DNA from: Gelatoporia subvermispora B
Lineage: Eukaryota > Basidiomycota > Agaricomycetes > Polyporales > Gelatoporiaceae
Assembly (NCBI GenBank): GCA_000320605.2
Contig: KB445792.1
Span: 935,581-999,580 of the forward strand
DNA length: 64,000 nt
Direction: 5' to 3'
Numbering within the stretch: position 1 is the stretch's first letter; each line of letters opens with the position of its first letter. Positions 11,943 through 22,243 of this stretch are shown here, piece by piece. The notes below the pieces were generated by a model. The model was not told the origin of the DNA, did not search any database, and worked only from the letters and a program-made list of their open reading frames with translations. The translations under genes were made by a program, and so were the position numbers.

Positions 11943-12332
11943 CCGCACATTGGACATTTTTTATTGACTTGTTCTTGTACCTTGACAACTGTATCGTGCA
12001 TCGCGTCCTTCATTGCTTATCGTGTTCTCCCGTAACTGGCTCGCTCGGTATCTGCATGTCCCGAGCAGTCATCACGGCAGCACCCTCATTAGCTATCCCG
12101 TGCTTCGGCCCACCACCGTGCTATGTCGCTCTTTGCTTAGTTGCCGTTCTTGCATTTGCAATAGTCGCATTTGGCTAGCACACATTCCTTGTTCCCCATG
12201 GACAACGGACAATTTGTAGCACTTCGGGGCGACGCGTCTCTACGCAACGGTCCTCGCGCGCTGCGTGTACAATGTTTCTATCGGCCTGTCCATAGAAATT
12301 ACATGATCTATACGGATCTGTTAAAAGCTCAG
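11943..12332. other. Convergent intergenic (3' ends)
   Basis: Separates the stop codons of the Ser-rich gene and the G-patch gene and should contain their 3' UTRs. I see no other gene or repeat. Confidence 0.5.
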
Positions 12333-13581
12333 TCATGAGCATCTTCATCGGGCCCGGGGCAGTTTGTATCGAGATCTTCCTGGCTGTCATATTGCGTGCC
12401 GCACCAGAAGCAATAGGCATATTTCTGACGGAGGTAGTCTAGGACTAGCTCCAGTCTATCCTTGGCCTGGAGACAGTCAGCAACCAGGTAAATTGCAAAC
12501 GGCTAGGTACCACTGACGCTGAGACGCAGAAACTGAGTGGCTTCTTGGATGTCTTCCTCGGAATATGGAGTCTTGCGCAGTCCTGCCTTTTCAGCTGCGG
12601 ACGCCGAGTCGTCATCGAGGGCGGAGGTCAATGGTTGTAGCGCGTCGGCTCGCATACGCGCACGCATCCGACCTTCTATAGAATCGTCGGCCTGTCTTCG
12701 TTGCAAGATTGCTACTAGATCCGGGTCTTCCAGGGCATCAAGGAGACCATCTGGGAAAGTAGCCGGGTTGTCTGGGTTCAGCCACAGGATATTGAACTAT
12801 CCGTTGTTCGTCAGCAGTCGTCATGTACCACTCAATGGGGATGAACATACCTCGCGGCCTTCCTTCTCATCCAGAGTGATACATGTGCGCTGAGCGGGCG
12901 CAAGTCTGCCTTGCGCGCGACGTTCCTCGTACTCCTGGCGTGCCCTGTCCCGAAAGGCGGAGTGCGAGACCTGTTCTTGCTGGTCTGCTGCCATCCGTGC
13001 CATCTTCGCAAGCCTCTCCGGTGCCCCGGGGGACGCAGCGCGCTTCCCCAGGCCGATGCCTTTCTTACCTGTACGAAAGCCACATGGTCAGAACTCATAC
13101 AAACATCACAGGCCGATAACGCACCTGCCCACTCGTTGAGAGGGATCGGTTCTACTCTGTGCTGCACGCTGTGCTTCGCACTGGTCGATGGCCCAGCATC
13201 AGGAGTTGAGGCTCTGTCGCCAGTAGGCGTGGCTTCTGCAGAGGCAGAGGCGGGGACTGATGGCGACATCTTGTCTCCATCATGCTTCACTCCTAGAGAC
13301 TCTCCTGGCTTGAACCCCATCTTCATCATCATTGCCAAAGCCTTGTTCTGTTGCCCAGATGCCTCATCTTCCTTGGCGCGTTCAAAGAGGCTCTTTCGAA
13401 GGCCCTCTTCACGAGCCTCGAGCTCGAGTTGCTTCCTGCTTTTCCTGCGGTTCTGTTCATTCTTCAGTGCAGCTATACGCTGGGCTTCCTTGCGTCTCTC
13501 TGCGTAAGTCTTCGGTGCAGCTGGAGCAGTCAATTCTTGGAGGAATTTGTCGGATAGGTAGTCGTTCTCCTCATCGGACAT
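12333..13581 (-). CDS. G-patch domain protein, GPATCH11-like with DUF4187
   Basis: Predicted nuclear RNA-processing or kinetochore-linked protein; G-patches commonly activate DEAH helicases. It starts MSDEENDYLSDKFL, typical of the GPATCH11/CCDC75 family, then has a Lys/Arg/Glu-rich coiled coil. The G-patch begins ALAMMMKMGFKPGESLGVKH and continues, after a Ser/Thr-rich insert, with EPIPLNEWAGKKGIGLGKRA. The C-terminus has SEEDIQEATQFLRLSAKDRLELVLDYLR followed by KYAYCFWCGTQYDSQEDLDTNCPGP, the DUF4187 zinc-binding tail with CxxC. The reading frame extends upstream of the chosen ATG without a clear alternative; MSDEEN matches the family start. Four or so introns. Confidence 0.9.
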
Positions 13582-13885
13582 TATGGTTACGTAACAGTCA
13601 TAAGCACGGCGTATCGTATAAAAGGTAAGTGCGGGGATCATAAATATGACAACGGAAGTAAAGCCGCTGGATTTAGCGAAGCGACAATACAAGTCATCAA
13701 CTACGAAACGGCACCAGACCGCTGGGAAATGCACTACGACTTAACTAAACGGGCAAACGTAGCGGTAAGATCGACACCAGTTTCAAACGGGATGAACAAA
13801 GGCTCCAAACGGACGGCAGGGGAACAGAGGTTGTCCATGCAATGCACTGAGTCCCCAGCACAATCATGGTATCAGCACAGGATCA
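13582..13885. other. Intergenic, promoter of the G-patch gene
   Basis: A 304-base gap between two minus-strand genes. It should hold the 3' UTR of the RRM gene and the promoter of the G-patch gene. I see no distinct element. Confidence 0.4.
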
Positions 13886-15107
13886 TTAGGCAGCAGCAAC
13901 GGTCGCGGTGGCCTCCGGAGTGGCGTCGGGCTGGACCTCGCCCTCAGCAGCGGGAGCAGCGGGGGGAGCATCCGACTCAGCACCCTCCTCGACACCCTCC
14001 TCCGTCTGAGAGTTCACCGCGATCTTGACCGCGATGGCCCGACCCCCAACCTCCTTTCCGTTGAGCGCCTCAATTGCTTTCTTCTGCTCCTCCTCCTCAC
14101 CAACATCAACAAAACCGTAACCCTTGCTCTTCCTGGGCTTGCCCCAGCGCCGGCGGACGATGCGTGCCGAGTTGACCTTGATGCCCGCATCAGTGAAAAG
14201 GGCAGAGAGGCCGGCGTCATCGATGTTAAAACCGAGGTTGGCGACAAACAGGACCGACTTGGAGGGCTCGCCAACCGGATCCTCACCGGCGGGGCGAGGG
14301 GCGCGAGGAGTCTTGGGCTTGCGTTGCTTAGGTTGTTTCTTGGGAGCGCCCTCAGCGCCTTCCGCACCGGGGGTGCCCTCGGCACCAGAGGTAGCATCCC
14401 CGTCGGAGGTAGCCGTCGTCTTGCGCTTGGGCTTGCGCTATTGTACATCAAACGTCACGCAAGGCCAGTATATAAGAGCGTACAGAGACTTACGTTGGCC
14501 TTCTTCTTCTTCTTGGGCTTTGCCTCGTCGGTCTGAGCAGCAGCGCCGTCCGTCTTCTCGGTAGCAGAGACATCACCGTTGGCTTCCGCCTCGCTGACCT
14601 CTCCGGGAACAGACTTGCTGCCGCGGCGTCCCGTCCTCCTCTTATTGAATCTCTTCTGCTTCTTCTCCTTCTGATCTGCCGGCTTGGCGACCTCGACAAT
14701 CACCTGACGGCCGTCAAGCTCCTTTTTGTCCAGGAGCTCAACGGCCTTCTGGGCAGCCTCAGCGGTGGCCACCGCGACGAAGCCGTAACCCGCGGAGCGG
14801 GTGCCGCGGAAAATGACCTGAGCAGACAGACTATGGGGCCACACGAGCACATAAGCCACAATTCCCGCGACCAAAAAATCTACGCACATCTCGCTCTGGA
14901 CAGGATCAAAGAATGTCTTCAGCCCTTCATCCGTGGTGGTGTACGCAAGGTTGCCGGCGAAGACCTGGGGGAGGAGATCATGAGGACAGTGCCACGTCAA
15001 CAGAGAAGTGGCGGTACCTTGAAGCCGGGGGTCTCTTCGATGACCGTCTCTTGCGCAGCCGGAGGCACGCCATTCTCGGTAACAGGGGCGGCGGGGGCGT
15101 CAGACAT
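13886..15107 (-). CDS. RNA-binding protein with two RRM domains
   Basis: Predicted RNA-binding protein; cell location unknown. After an acidic/Ala-rich start (MSDAPAAPVTENG) RRM1 begins with the RNP2 motif VFAGNLAYT and has RNP1 SAGYGFVAV. A basic linker with KRFNKRRTGRRG and two Lys-rich blocks (KKKKKA, KPKRK) follows. RRM2 starts SVLFVANLGFNIDDAGL and has RNP1 SKGYGFVDV. The C-terminus is Ala/Pro/Glu-rich and ends ATATVAAA. Introns interrupt RRM1 (before LSAQVIFRG) and the basic linker. The layout of two RRMs split by a basic spacer resembles fungal nucleolar or mRNP proteins, but I cannot assign an orthologue. Confidence 0.85.
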
Positions 15108-15894
15108 TGCGAGCGGGATGAACTGGTGGGTGTATTGAGCGATGAACTTGTTGAACCGGTTTCTTCGTGTCAAACTTGGGGGTTGAGAGAAAAGGACGGT
15201 TGCGGCAAGATGCTTTGTTTTGATCTGCAACAAACTCCGCTCGACTAGAACGTTCACGTCGCCATGACTGCTACAATCAGCTTCCGTTCAGGCGATGCAC
15301 ACTGGTCAATCATCTGCTCGAAACGAATGTTATATTACAGGAGTGCCTGCTGCGGGACTCGTAAAGACTGCGTATGAAGCAGTTCTTGCTGAAATGATGG
15401 CTGGTGTGCCTCTCACTTGTACTAATCAGTCCAAGTTCCCACGGTTTAAGTGAGCATTCGCGTCGTGTTCACGTGCATACTAATTAGGTTAATGCCTCCG
15501 CCGCGCTCGTTTCGCTGCGTCGCACTCTGTCGCACTCCCCTCGCGTTGCTGGGCGAGTTGCTCGACGATGACGAACCTAGCAAAAATAATGAAGCCCTCG
15601 TCAAGGCCCTCGTCAAGACTGAGAAAAAGAGATCCGGCCTCTGGTACACGCACTTGGCGAGTCTCGGCCAGGTCCGTGCGCTCAGTGGTGGCATGGCAAC
15701 TTACATAAGCCGACGAGCCAAGCTATCGACAGGGCCGGCTGTCGTTCCTTTTCACCTCCCTCGACCTTCGTCGTTTCTCGTCTCTCCTCTCATCCAACCC
15801 GCAGTCCATCCTCCGAGCCCGCACCTGGGCGCATTCATTCTTTATTCACTACACTCGTTGTCAAACTAGATCGTTACGATCCCGACGCGTTACA
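15108..15894. other. Divergent intergenic region
   Basis: Lies between the starts of the RRM gene and the GH128 gene. One open frame (15450-15869) has no recognisable motif and overlaps the likely GH128 promoter and leader, which is rich in pyrimidine runs near 15760-15870. No RNA gene or repeat is seen. Confidence 0.45.
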
Positions 15895-17255
15895 ATGGCC
15901 GTTAAACTATTCAACCTGCTTGCTGTCACTTCGCTGGCAATTGCTGCCTGCTCCTTCGGCGCGACCTCTGCCAACGCTCTAAGCACTGGGCACCACGATA
16001 TCGCTCGTCGCCACATCGCGCACGACGGTATCGCGAAGAAGAAGCGCTCGCAGACCCAGCGTTGCAAGCAGAGGCCCTCGAGCAGCGCTGCCCCGGCGCC
16101 CTCGTCAACTCAGGCGCCTCCGCCCCCGCCCGCGCCGACCTCGTCTGCCATCAAGGTCGCACCCTCCTCTGCGGCTCCCCCACCTCCCCCGAGCTCTAGC
16201 GCTGCCCCTCCCCCTGCTCCATCTCCGTCTTCCGCCCCGTCCTCTGGTGGCGGATCCGGCAAGGTCGGCATTGCTTGGGCGAACGGAGATTCGCCCAACC
16301 TCGCGAACTTCAAGACTGACAAGACCAGCCTGTGAGTCGGTCAATAGTCACTTTCCAATAGACTTCACTCATTAGCATCTGGTAGTCTCTACACGTGGAG
16401 CGCGTACAAGCCCTCGAACGCCGATCAGCTCGGTTTCAGCTTCATGCCGATGCTCTGGGGCTCCAGCCAAGTCGATGAATTCGAGCAGATGGTCACTGCG
16501 GGTTACGGTTCCATCATTTTGGGTTTCAACGAGTACGTGCTTCAAAGTCGGGCGTGTAGAACCCAGCTGACTTGTTACGAAGGCCCGATCAGAACGGACA
16601 GTCGAACTTGGACCCAGAGACTGCTGCCTCTCTGTGGAAGCAGCACATTGAGCCCAAGAAGTCCATGGGCTACACTCTTGGTGCCCCTGCTGTCTCTTCT
16701 GCGGATGCTGGTCGCACCTGGTACCAGAACTTCTTGAGCGCTTGCAATGGTGAATGCACGGTGCGCAATCTGTGTTTTCCAATCTGCAGCGTGTGACTGA
16801 CGTCTCCGACAGATCGACCACTGTGTCATCCACTGGTACGGCACGGACGCTCAGCAGTTCATCGACTATGTTTCAGGCTGGCAGTCCCAGTTCAACTGCC
16901 CTGACATCCTGGTCACGGAGTATGCGGATCAGGTATGTAGGGTTCTACATTCAGGGGGGCATACTTCTCAACCTTGCCCGGTAGAACTTCGTCAACCTGA
17001 ACGAACAGGCCTCCGCTTCTGATATCCAGACCTTCTACTCTACCGTTAACAAGTGGATGGATGAGACCGACTACGTCAAGGCTTACTTCGCATTTGGTAA
17101 GCATCGGCGAAGAATTGCAAAATTGCGTACACTGACAACGCGGTCGCACAGGTATCATGACCAATATGCAGGGTGTCAACCAGCTTGACTCCCTCATGGA
17201 GAGCAGCGGCCAGCCGACTTCGCTGGGTTGGCAATATGTCAACGACAGCTGGTAG
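15895..17255 (+). CDS. Secreted GH128-family glycoside hydrolase (putative beta-1,3-glucanase)
   Basis: Predicted extracellular or wall-associated enzyme that cleaves beta-1,3-glucan (Asl1-like). The first ~28 residues form a signal peptide ending around TSANA. A KKKR site near residue 50 could be cut by a Kex2-type protease. A long Ser/Pro/Ala linker with runs of Pro follows, then the catalytic domain from GKVGIAWANGDSPNLANF. The two expected catalytic Glu sit in LGFNEPDQNGQSNLDP and in ILVTEYADQ. The C-terminus reads SGQPTSLGWQYVNDSW, typical for the family. Five short introns; one splits the NEPDQ motif. The Pro/Ser linker probably acts as an O-glycosylated spacer. Confidence 0.9.
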
Positions 17256-17848
17256 AGGATTCGTTTGAGCTGTCACGCATGATTTAAAGTTATCTTGCCC
17301 CGAATACTCTCCGATCTCCTTCATTTCCATCATACCATCTGTATACCCATTGCATTGTCTTTACCAGCCTGTGATGCCTCTGGGAAGGTTTGGGCTGATC
17401 ATGGTCTGTGCTATTCCTGGAGGATTCACAGCTTACTGTAGTGCTGCGCATTCGAAGTATTACCTGTTTTCTCCGTTCTGAACTAGTGATTGTCTGTGCC
17501 AATGACAGTGTCATTTTCTTAGCTGTGCGTGTGAAGTGAGTGTGGGCATTCCAGCGTTATTGAGTCCCACGACGAGGAACCTGGGAGAACATGAAGCCAA
17601 TCGAGACGGCGGCCCGCGCGCTCCCGCGGTCATAGAGAAATTTGGTTCCGTGTCGAGGACGAATCGCGGAACTTGGCAGCGGTCGGGTAGCATCCAATTG
17701 CCACAAAGCACGCTAGTGCGATCGCCGTTCCTACTCGCGCTTCTTTGTGTTGGCCAATCAGTGTTCATTCGGCTAGATACCATCGTCAAGCCCGATACGA
17801 ACGACCGGCCACTTCATCGCACATTCATCGCTGCGATTCGCTCCAATA
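17256..17848. other. Intergenic region
   Basis: Between GH128 and the AhpD-like gene, both on plus. It should contain a 3' UTR and a promoter. An open frame that starts at 17536 overlaps the next gene in another register and has no motif. Nothing else is seen. Confidence 0.4.
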
Positions 17849-19022
17849 ATGGTCAGACATCTCCCGCCCCCGGTCAAGCACCTCTTGACTTTACGCAATC
17901 CAAATTCATTTCCGGGCCCCTCGGTCACGAAATTGAACGAAATCTTCACGAGCACCTTCAGGGATGCCAAGCAGAGGAAAGCGGAACGGGGTTGGTTGAC
18001 TTTGACGGTGAGTACGGTCATTGATTGCTACAGATAGGCGTTTTCAGGCTCTGGCGCTCATTTTGCTCGTCCGCAGACATGTACGCTGTTGACAGCAAAC
18101 ATCCCCTCGTCCGTTGGACACCTCTACCGCTTCGCCACTAGAGACGACCCGAGCAGTGCCGACTCGCGGCGGAGCCTCCAAGAGGCCGTCGGTAAAGCCG
18201 CTTGGATGCGCGAGTCTGCGCTAAAGAGTTGCATTTTTGTCGGAGTGCCCCGGGTATGCTTCCAGACTTGCTCCGGTGCCCACCTACAACGCTCATGAAT
18301 TTTCTGCGTCGTCAAGACCATCCTGTCCCTAGCCGCCCTGGTTGAAGCTACTGAAGACGATGTGAAGGACAACTTGCGGAAGAAATCGATCAGGTATGCC
18401 CTATTTCTGCAGTTTACCTGCTGCGCATTCGTGACAGCGCCCTGACCCACAAATTGCCGCAGAATTGCGACGCCGGACAACGTTGAGGAGATCGAGGCGC
18501 GCGGACGCGCATTGTGGGCTTCCATCTACGAACCACATGCCGAGAAGCTGTACAACAAGTTGGGATCGTATCACCCCGATTTCATAGGTGCGTCCACAAC
18601 GCCACTCCCTCTTTTCCTTACAGCGCAACCCTTCATCCACTCCCTCGGGTCTTCGCTCGTCGATCTGCGTCCCCGCCACCGCGGAAGCTGATCTATCGCC
18701 CGATCCAGAGTTCATCATACAAGCCTATGGTACCGTGCTCGCGCCCCTCCCCGGCGGCGACGCCGAACAAGGCAACCTCTCGCGCGCCCTTGGGTCCGTC
18801 GTGGGCACTGCCTGTCTACGCGCCGAAGGCCATGTTGGGCCCCAGCTCATTAGCCACGTTTTCGGTCTTCTCAAGGCGCGCTACGAAGAAGGTTTGGGCG
18901 ACGAGGATCGGTGGTTGTCGAGCGATGAAGGCACGGAGTGGGTGATCCGGACCGTGGACGCAATCATGGATGTTGTGCAGCCCTCTTCGGAAGATGCGCC
19001 TGCGGCCAAGGCGAAGCTGTAG
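17849..19022 (+). CDS. AhpD-like (carboxymuconolactone decarboxylase fold) protein
   Basis: An all-helical protein of the AhpD-like superfamily; substrate unknown. Five exons join in frame, beginning MVRHLPPPVKHLLTL. The core includes RESALKSCIFVGVPRTILSL, then the charged EDDVKDNLRKKSIRIATP, then RGRALWASIYEPHAEKLYNKLGSYHPDFI. It continues with FIIQAYGTVLAPLPGG and LSRALGSVVGTACLRAEG. The C-terminus is GTEWVIRTVDAIMDVVQP. The catalytic CxxC of true AhpD peroxidase partners is not visible, so an alkylhydroperoxidase role is doubtful. Start choice rests on the family-like N-terminus; a longer overlapping frame starting at 17536 is out of register. Confidence 0.8.
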
Positions 19023-19329
19023 GTCGATCTCGTCCGCGCTGTAATGTGATATTCGCGTGCCCCTTGGCGCCTGGAAATAGTCGCTGAGCAGTGCTAGTCC
19101 CTGAGCCCCGTTGCGGCTAGAGGGGCCCGGATATGCGTTGCTATCGGGCGCCCATCTGCGAATTGCCTCGTCCATTGCACTAGCGTTCAGAACGTATTAT
19201 ACAGATTTGTACATCGACGCCGAATCATCGTACATGGCATTGTCCAAGCCATTGCCGTTCTCACTTCTTGCCTGCAGCCTCGGACGACGGGAGACCGACG
19301 AATTATGCCAGACCCCAGTGCCTGCTCCC
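19023..19329. other. Convergent intergenic (3' ends)
   Basis: A 307-base gap between the stop codons of the AhpD-like gene and DUF6593 copy B. It should hold their 3' UTRs. Nothing else is seen. Confidence 0.4.
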
Positions 19330-20157
19330 TCAAAGTCCGTATGCCATGCAGAAACGGTACAACATTGCCGTCACCGTTACCAGGTCCATGAGCGGAGGGT
19401 GCATCTGCAACCGCATCATGAGACTAGGTCATGTATGTGCGCTTGCATGTGCGACTTACCACGACACCTGCCCCCGCGTTCCGCACAAAGTGCAGTTCCC
19501 CGTACACTTCGCCAATGTTGTACCTGGCAGGACGGATTGGATGATAAAATGCAATAACGTTATTATTTTGGTCCTGGAGCTGTCAACGTGTCGGGGTAAG
19601 TTCCCAGGCAGAGCGGGCAACGTGTGGGCAGGGGACTAACGAGGATGTCGTTTGAGTTGGGCGCGGGTCTCCACCGGTATGTGTAGCCGTCTGGCCCGTT
19701 GAACACCCTGCCATTCTAGAAGGAGACAGCTGTCATTGGCGGATGGGAGAACTTCGGATTGCCAATAGACTCACAAATACTGACGGGTCGTGACGGACCA
19801 GATCTGCCATGGGCAGAGTACTCTGAGATAGTCGAGATCAGTGGCCGCAGAGATCGGGTAGAGCGATATTTTGTACTTTGCCAATGACTGCGCGGCCGAG
19901 GCCGCCATTTGGTGCCCATTCCAATTTTGCGACGCGATCCTCTTTGGTGGGACGGATGGCACGCCATAGAGTGGTGACGCTGTTCCCTTGAGCATTGGGC
20001 TCGGTCTGTCGGCGGAGTGGGTGAACCCTTGAACGGATTTTTTTTCATGATATGGTACACTCACCTGGAAGCGGTAGAGGACGCCGTTACTGCTAAAGAG
20101 CTGGCTTTGACGGGGATCCTGGGAAGTCCAGGAGAGTATGTCGCTCGAGGCAGACAT
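19330..20157 (-). CDS. DUF6593 family protein (copy B)
   Basis: Function unknown. Six short exons join in one frame starting MSASSDILSWTSQDPRQSQLF and then NGVLYRFQ. Next come TLWRAIRPTKEDRVAKLEWAP, GRVFNGPDGYTYRWRPAPNS (the conserved 'G-x-Y-x-W' segment), NNNVIAFYHPIRPARYNIGEV and YGELHFVRNAGAGVVMHPPL. The C-terminal strand is MDLVTVTAMLYRFCMAYGL. This order (N-terminal strand, LEW strand, GPDG-Y-W strand, 'IAFYH' strand, hydrophobic C-terminus) matches DUF6593 closely and more typically than copy A. All five introns have GT-AG borders. No signal peptide or membrane segment. Confidence 0.82.
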
Positions 20158-21369
20158 GATCGTCCGATATAGATGTGGCTCTGGATGGAATCGGCGAACC
20201 GAGAGATCCTGCGGGTGGTCTGGGACATGGCATGACTCAAGAGCTTTATATCCTCAACCACTGCGAAAATTTTGTCTTTCTAACTGATGGTGGATTGTTC
20301 GATCGGGAACGTGTACATGGTGACAGATAATGCTGAATACAAGGTATTCCAACGTGTCTATAGAAGAACGATGGCTGCATGATGTCGTCCTGAGACTTGT
20401 TCGTGGAGTAGTGGTCCGGAGTTCCATCGGGCGACTTCAGGCTCCAGGATGATCGAAGAACAACACGAGGGATGTTGTAAGCGCCATTCTTACCTCGAGA
20501 CCTGTGAAAGAAATTGAAGCTGAGATCCTTGACGTTGCGAAGCAGGGCTCATTCGTTGCACATTTCTCGTCGACAAGATCGCGTGAATTTCATTGGGTAG
20601 CATGTGTAAAAGGCGGATTTCTCCGCCTTTTCGAATCACAGAAACAAGAACGATTCCTACCTGATAGTCGCAGCCGCCTACACGAGGTCAACAGAAGCAC
20701 CTGTAAAAGGCATGTAAGTTGCATCGTGGTGGATAACGACCAACTTAGCCCAGGATTGTGGTCCAGCTGAACAGGGCGTGTGTGCAGCGTGTCTCAGATG
20801 CCATATAGGGCACAAAGGGCCTTTCTTCTACGGCCAAAGTTCATCGGCGAGGAAATAGTAGGGTCCGGCATGACAGAATTGTACAGTACACATTCAAAGT
20901 CGCACATCGCAAAGAGGCAACTCCAGCTCAGATCAGCGGAAGGGACTACGCAAGATGGCAACCCGAGCACACAAAGAGTGGGTCTGTTCATGCGGGCAAT
21001 ATGACCCATCCTGGAGCTTAACTTTACTGCCGCCATCTGAACCTTGTCTCCAGACAGTCAGGGAAGGTGGCTGTAGCGCTCAAGCTAGTGCCGACGGAGT
21101 TGAGATCTATAATCACGCGTGCAATCCCATTCATTCCAAAGAACCGCTGCATACTGAGGTGCATGGTTTGTCGGAAATTCTTGGCGCACCAGTATAACTA
21201 AAATACTCTATCACAGCAGGATGGTGGTCAATTTCATAGGTGACAGCTCCCGAGATGAAGACGCCTTCTGCGGGGTTGAATCGCTTTGACAGTCGGCAAA
21301 AAAGACCTACGACAAGGATATGGTTATCAATAAGGCGCGCAGGCAGACCAAGGGTGAAGCACTAACCGG
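20158..21369. other. Unassigned 1.2-kb region
   Basis: Upstream of DUF6593 copy B and downstream of uL11m. Open frames at 20504-20770 (plus), 20780-21004 (plus) and 20955-21197 (plus) are short, not clearly linked by splicing, and have no motif I recognise. A perfect 10-bp stem-loop lies at 20608-20631. It may hold a decayed gene, a non-coding RNA or regulatory DNA. Confidence 0.4.
20608..20631. repeat. Perfect inverted repeat, 10-bp stem, 4-base loop
   Basis: AAAAGGCGGA, loop TTTC, then TCCGCCTTTT. In either strand the stem is followed by T-rich sequence. It resembles a terminator hairpin in form, but eukaryotic Pol II genes do not use such terminators, so the role is unclear. Confidence 0.6.
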
Positions 21370-21881
21370 CTATGGCACCACCTGAAGGCCGAGAGTCCTG
21401 GCAGAACCGACTACCGAGCGAGCGATACCCTCAAGCCTCAGATGCTTCATGTGTTCGTCCGTTTGCTTGATTTTCGCAATTTCATAGATGTGTTTGAGGC
21501 TGACAGTCCCCACGATATTGTGTCCGGGCTTGTCTGTGCCCTTGGTGATGCCTGCAGCCTTCTTGAGGAAGTAAGACGCAGGTGGTGTTTTCGTGACAAA
21601 AGTGAAAGTGCGATCAGGCTGGATGGTGATGAGGGTCGGAGTAGGCACGCCGGTTTCAATATGTGCGGTCCGTGCATTGAACTCTTTGCAAAAGTCCATG
21701 GATTTGACACCACGAGCACCGAGCGCAGGACCAACTGGCGGAGAGGGGGCCGCCTTCCCCGCCGGGATGAGGATTCGCTGGTGACATGGCAATGTGCACG
21801 ATGAGCAAAAAACAAGGCCAGTCTCGGCTATCAGGGGGGACGTACGACGACCTGTGCTTTTGCTTTGAGGGCCTTGGACAT
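21370..21881 (-). CDS. MRPL19: Mitochondrial large-subunit ribosomal protein uL11m
   Basis: Component of the mitochondrial 54S subunit at the GTPase-associated centre. Two exons. The first encodes MSKALKAKAQVV; the second begins RILIPAGKAAPSPPVGPALG, the hallmark uL11 N-terminal signature, followed by ARGVKSMDFCKEFNARTAH and the C-terminal rRNA-binding part (TPPASYFLKKAAGITKGTDK, GTVSLKHIYEIAKIKQTDE, EGIARSVVGSARTLGLQV). Length of about 150 residues is normal. The start is fixed by the conserved first exon. A telomere-like box lies about 70 bases upstream. Confidence 0.94.
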
Positions 21882-21948
21882 GGCGACCTGCGCTCGGGTG
21901 GCGGACCTGAACAGACGTAAGTGAAGAAGATCTCCCAATCCGTGCCTC

Positions 21949-21962
21949 TAGGGTTAGGGTTT
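21949..21962. promoter_or_regulatory. Telomere-like box upstream of uL11m
   Basis: TAGGGTTAGGGTTT, two tandem TTAGGG-type units, lies 68-81 bases upstream of the uL11m ATG, in the promoter shared with the divergent M28 peptidase gene. Similar boxes in fungi are bound by Tbf1-type factors in ribosomal protein promoters. Position and sequence are seen; function is inferred. Confidence 0.5.
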
Positions 21963-22243
21963 CTCCTTTAGTAACCGACTTGCAGCGCGCACACGAACTC
22001 AGGTAATTCTCTCGTTAAGCTTGCATAAATTCATCCTCTTCACAATTAATGACCGTTGGGCGCGAGAATGCACGATCATCACGGCAGATCTGTAGAGGGT
22101 GCGCGTGAGGTACGTATAGGGCGGCTACCAGGGAACACGGTGTTGTCCCAAAGCGGCCGCCTGAGGCGAATAGCCGCCGGCGAGCGTACGTACTCCCAGT
22201 CCCAACCACAACAGTGCGTAGCTCCTCCGTTACGACCATCATC

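Noticed and set aside
13582..13734. N-terminal extension of the G-patch protein
   Set aside because: The upstream frame is open, but the residues are unlike the family, whose conserved start is MSDEE.
17536..18024. A separate gene upstream of the AhpD-like protein
   Set aside because: It overlaps the AhpD-like first exon in another register and has no motif; the latter gives a continuous family match.
20608..20631. Bacterial-type terminator or evidence of horizontal transfer
   Set aside because: The surroundings are intron-rich fungal DNA; one hairpin is not enough.
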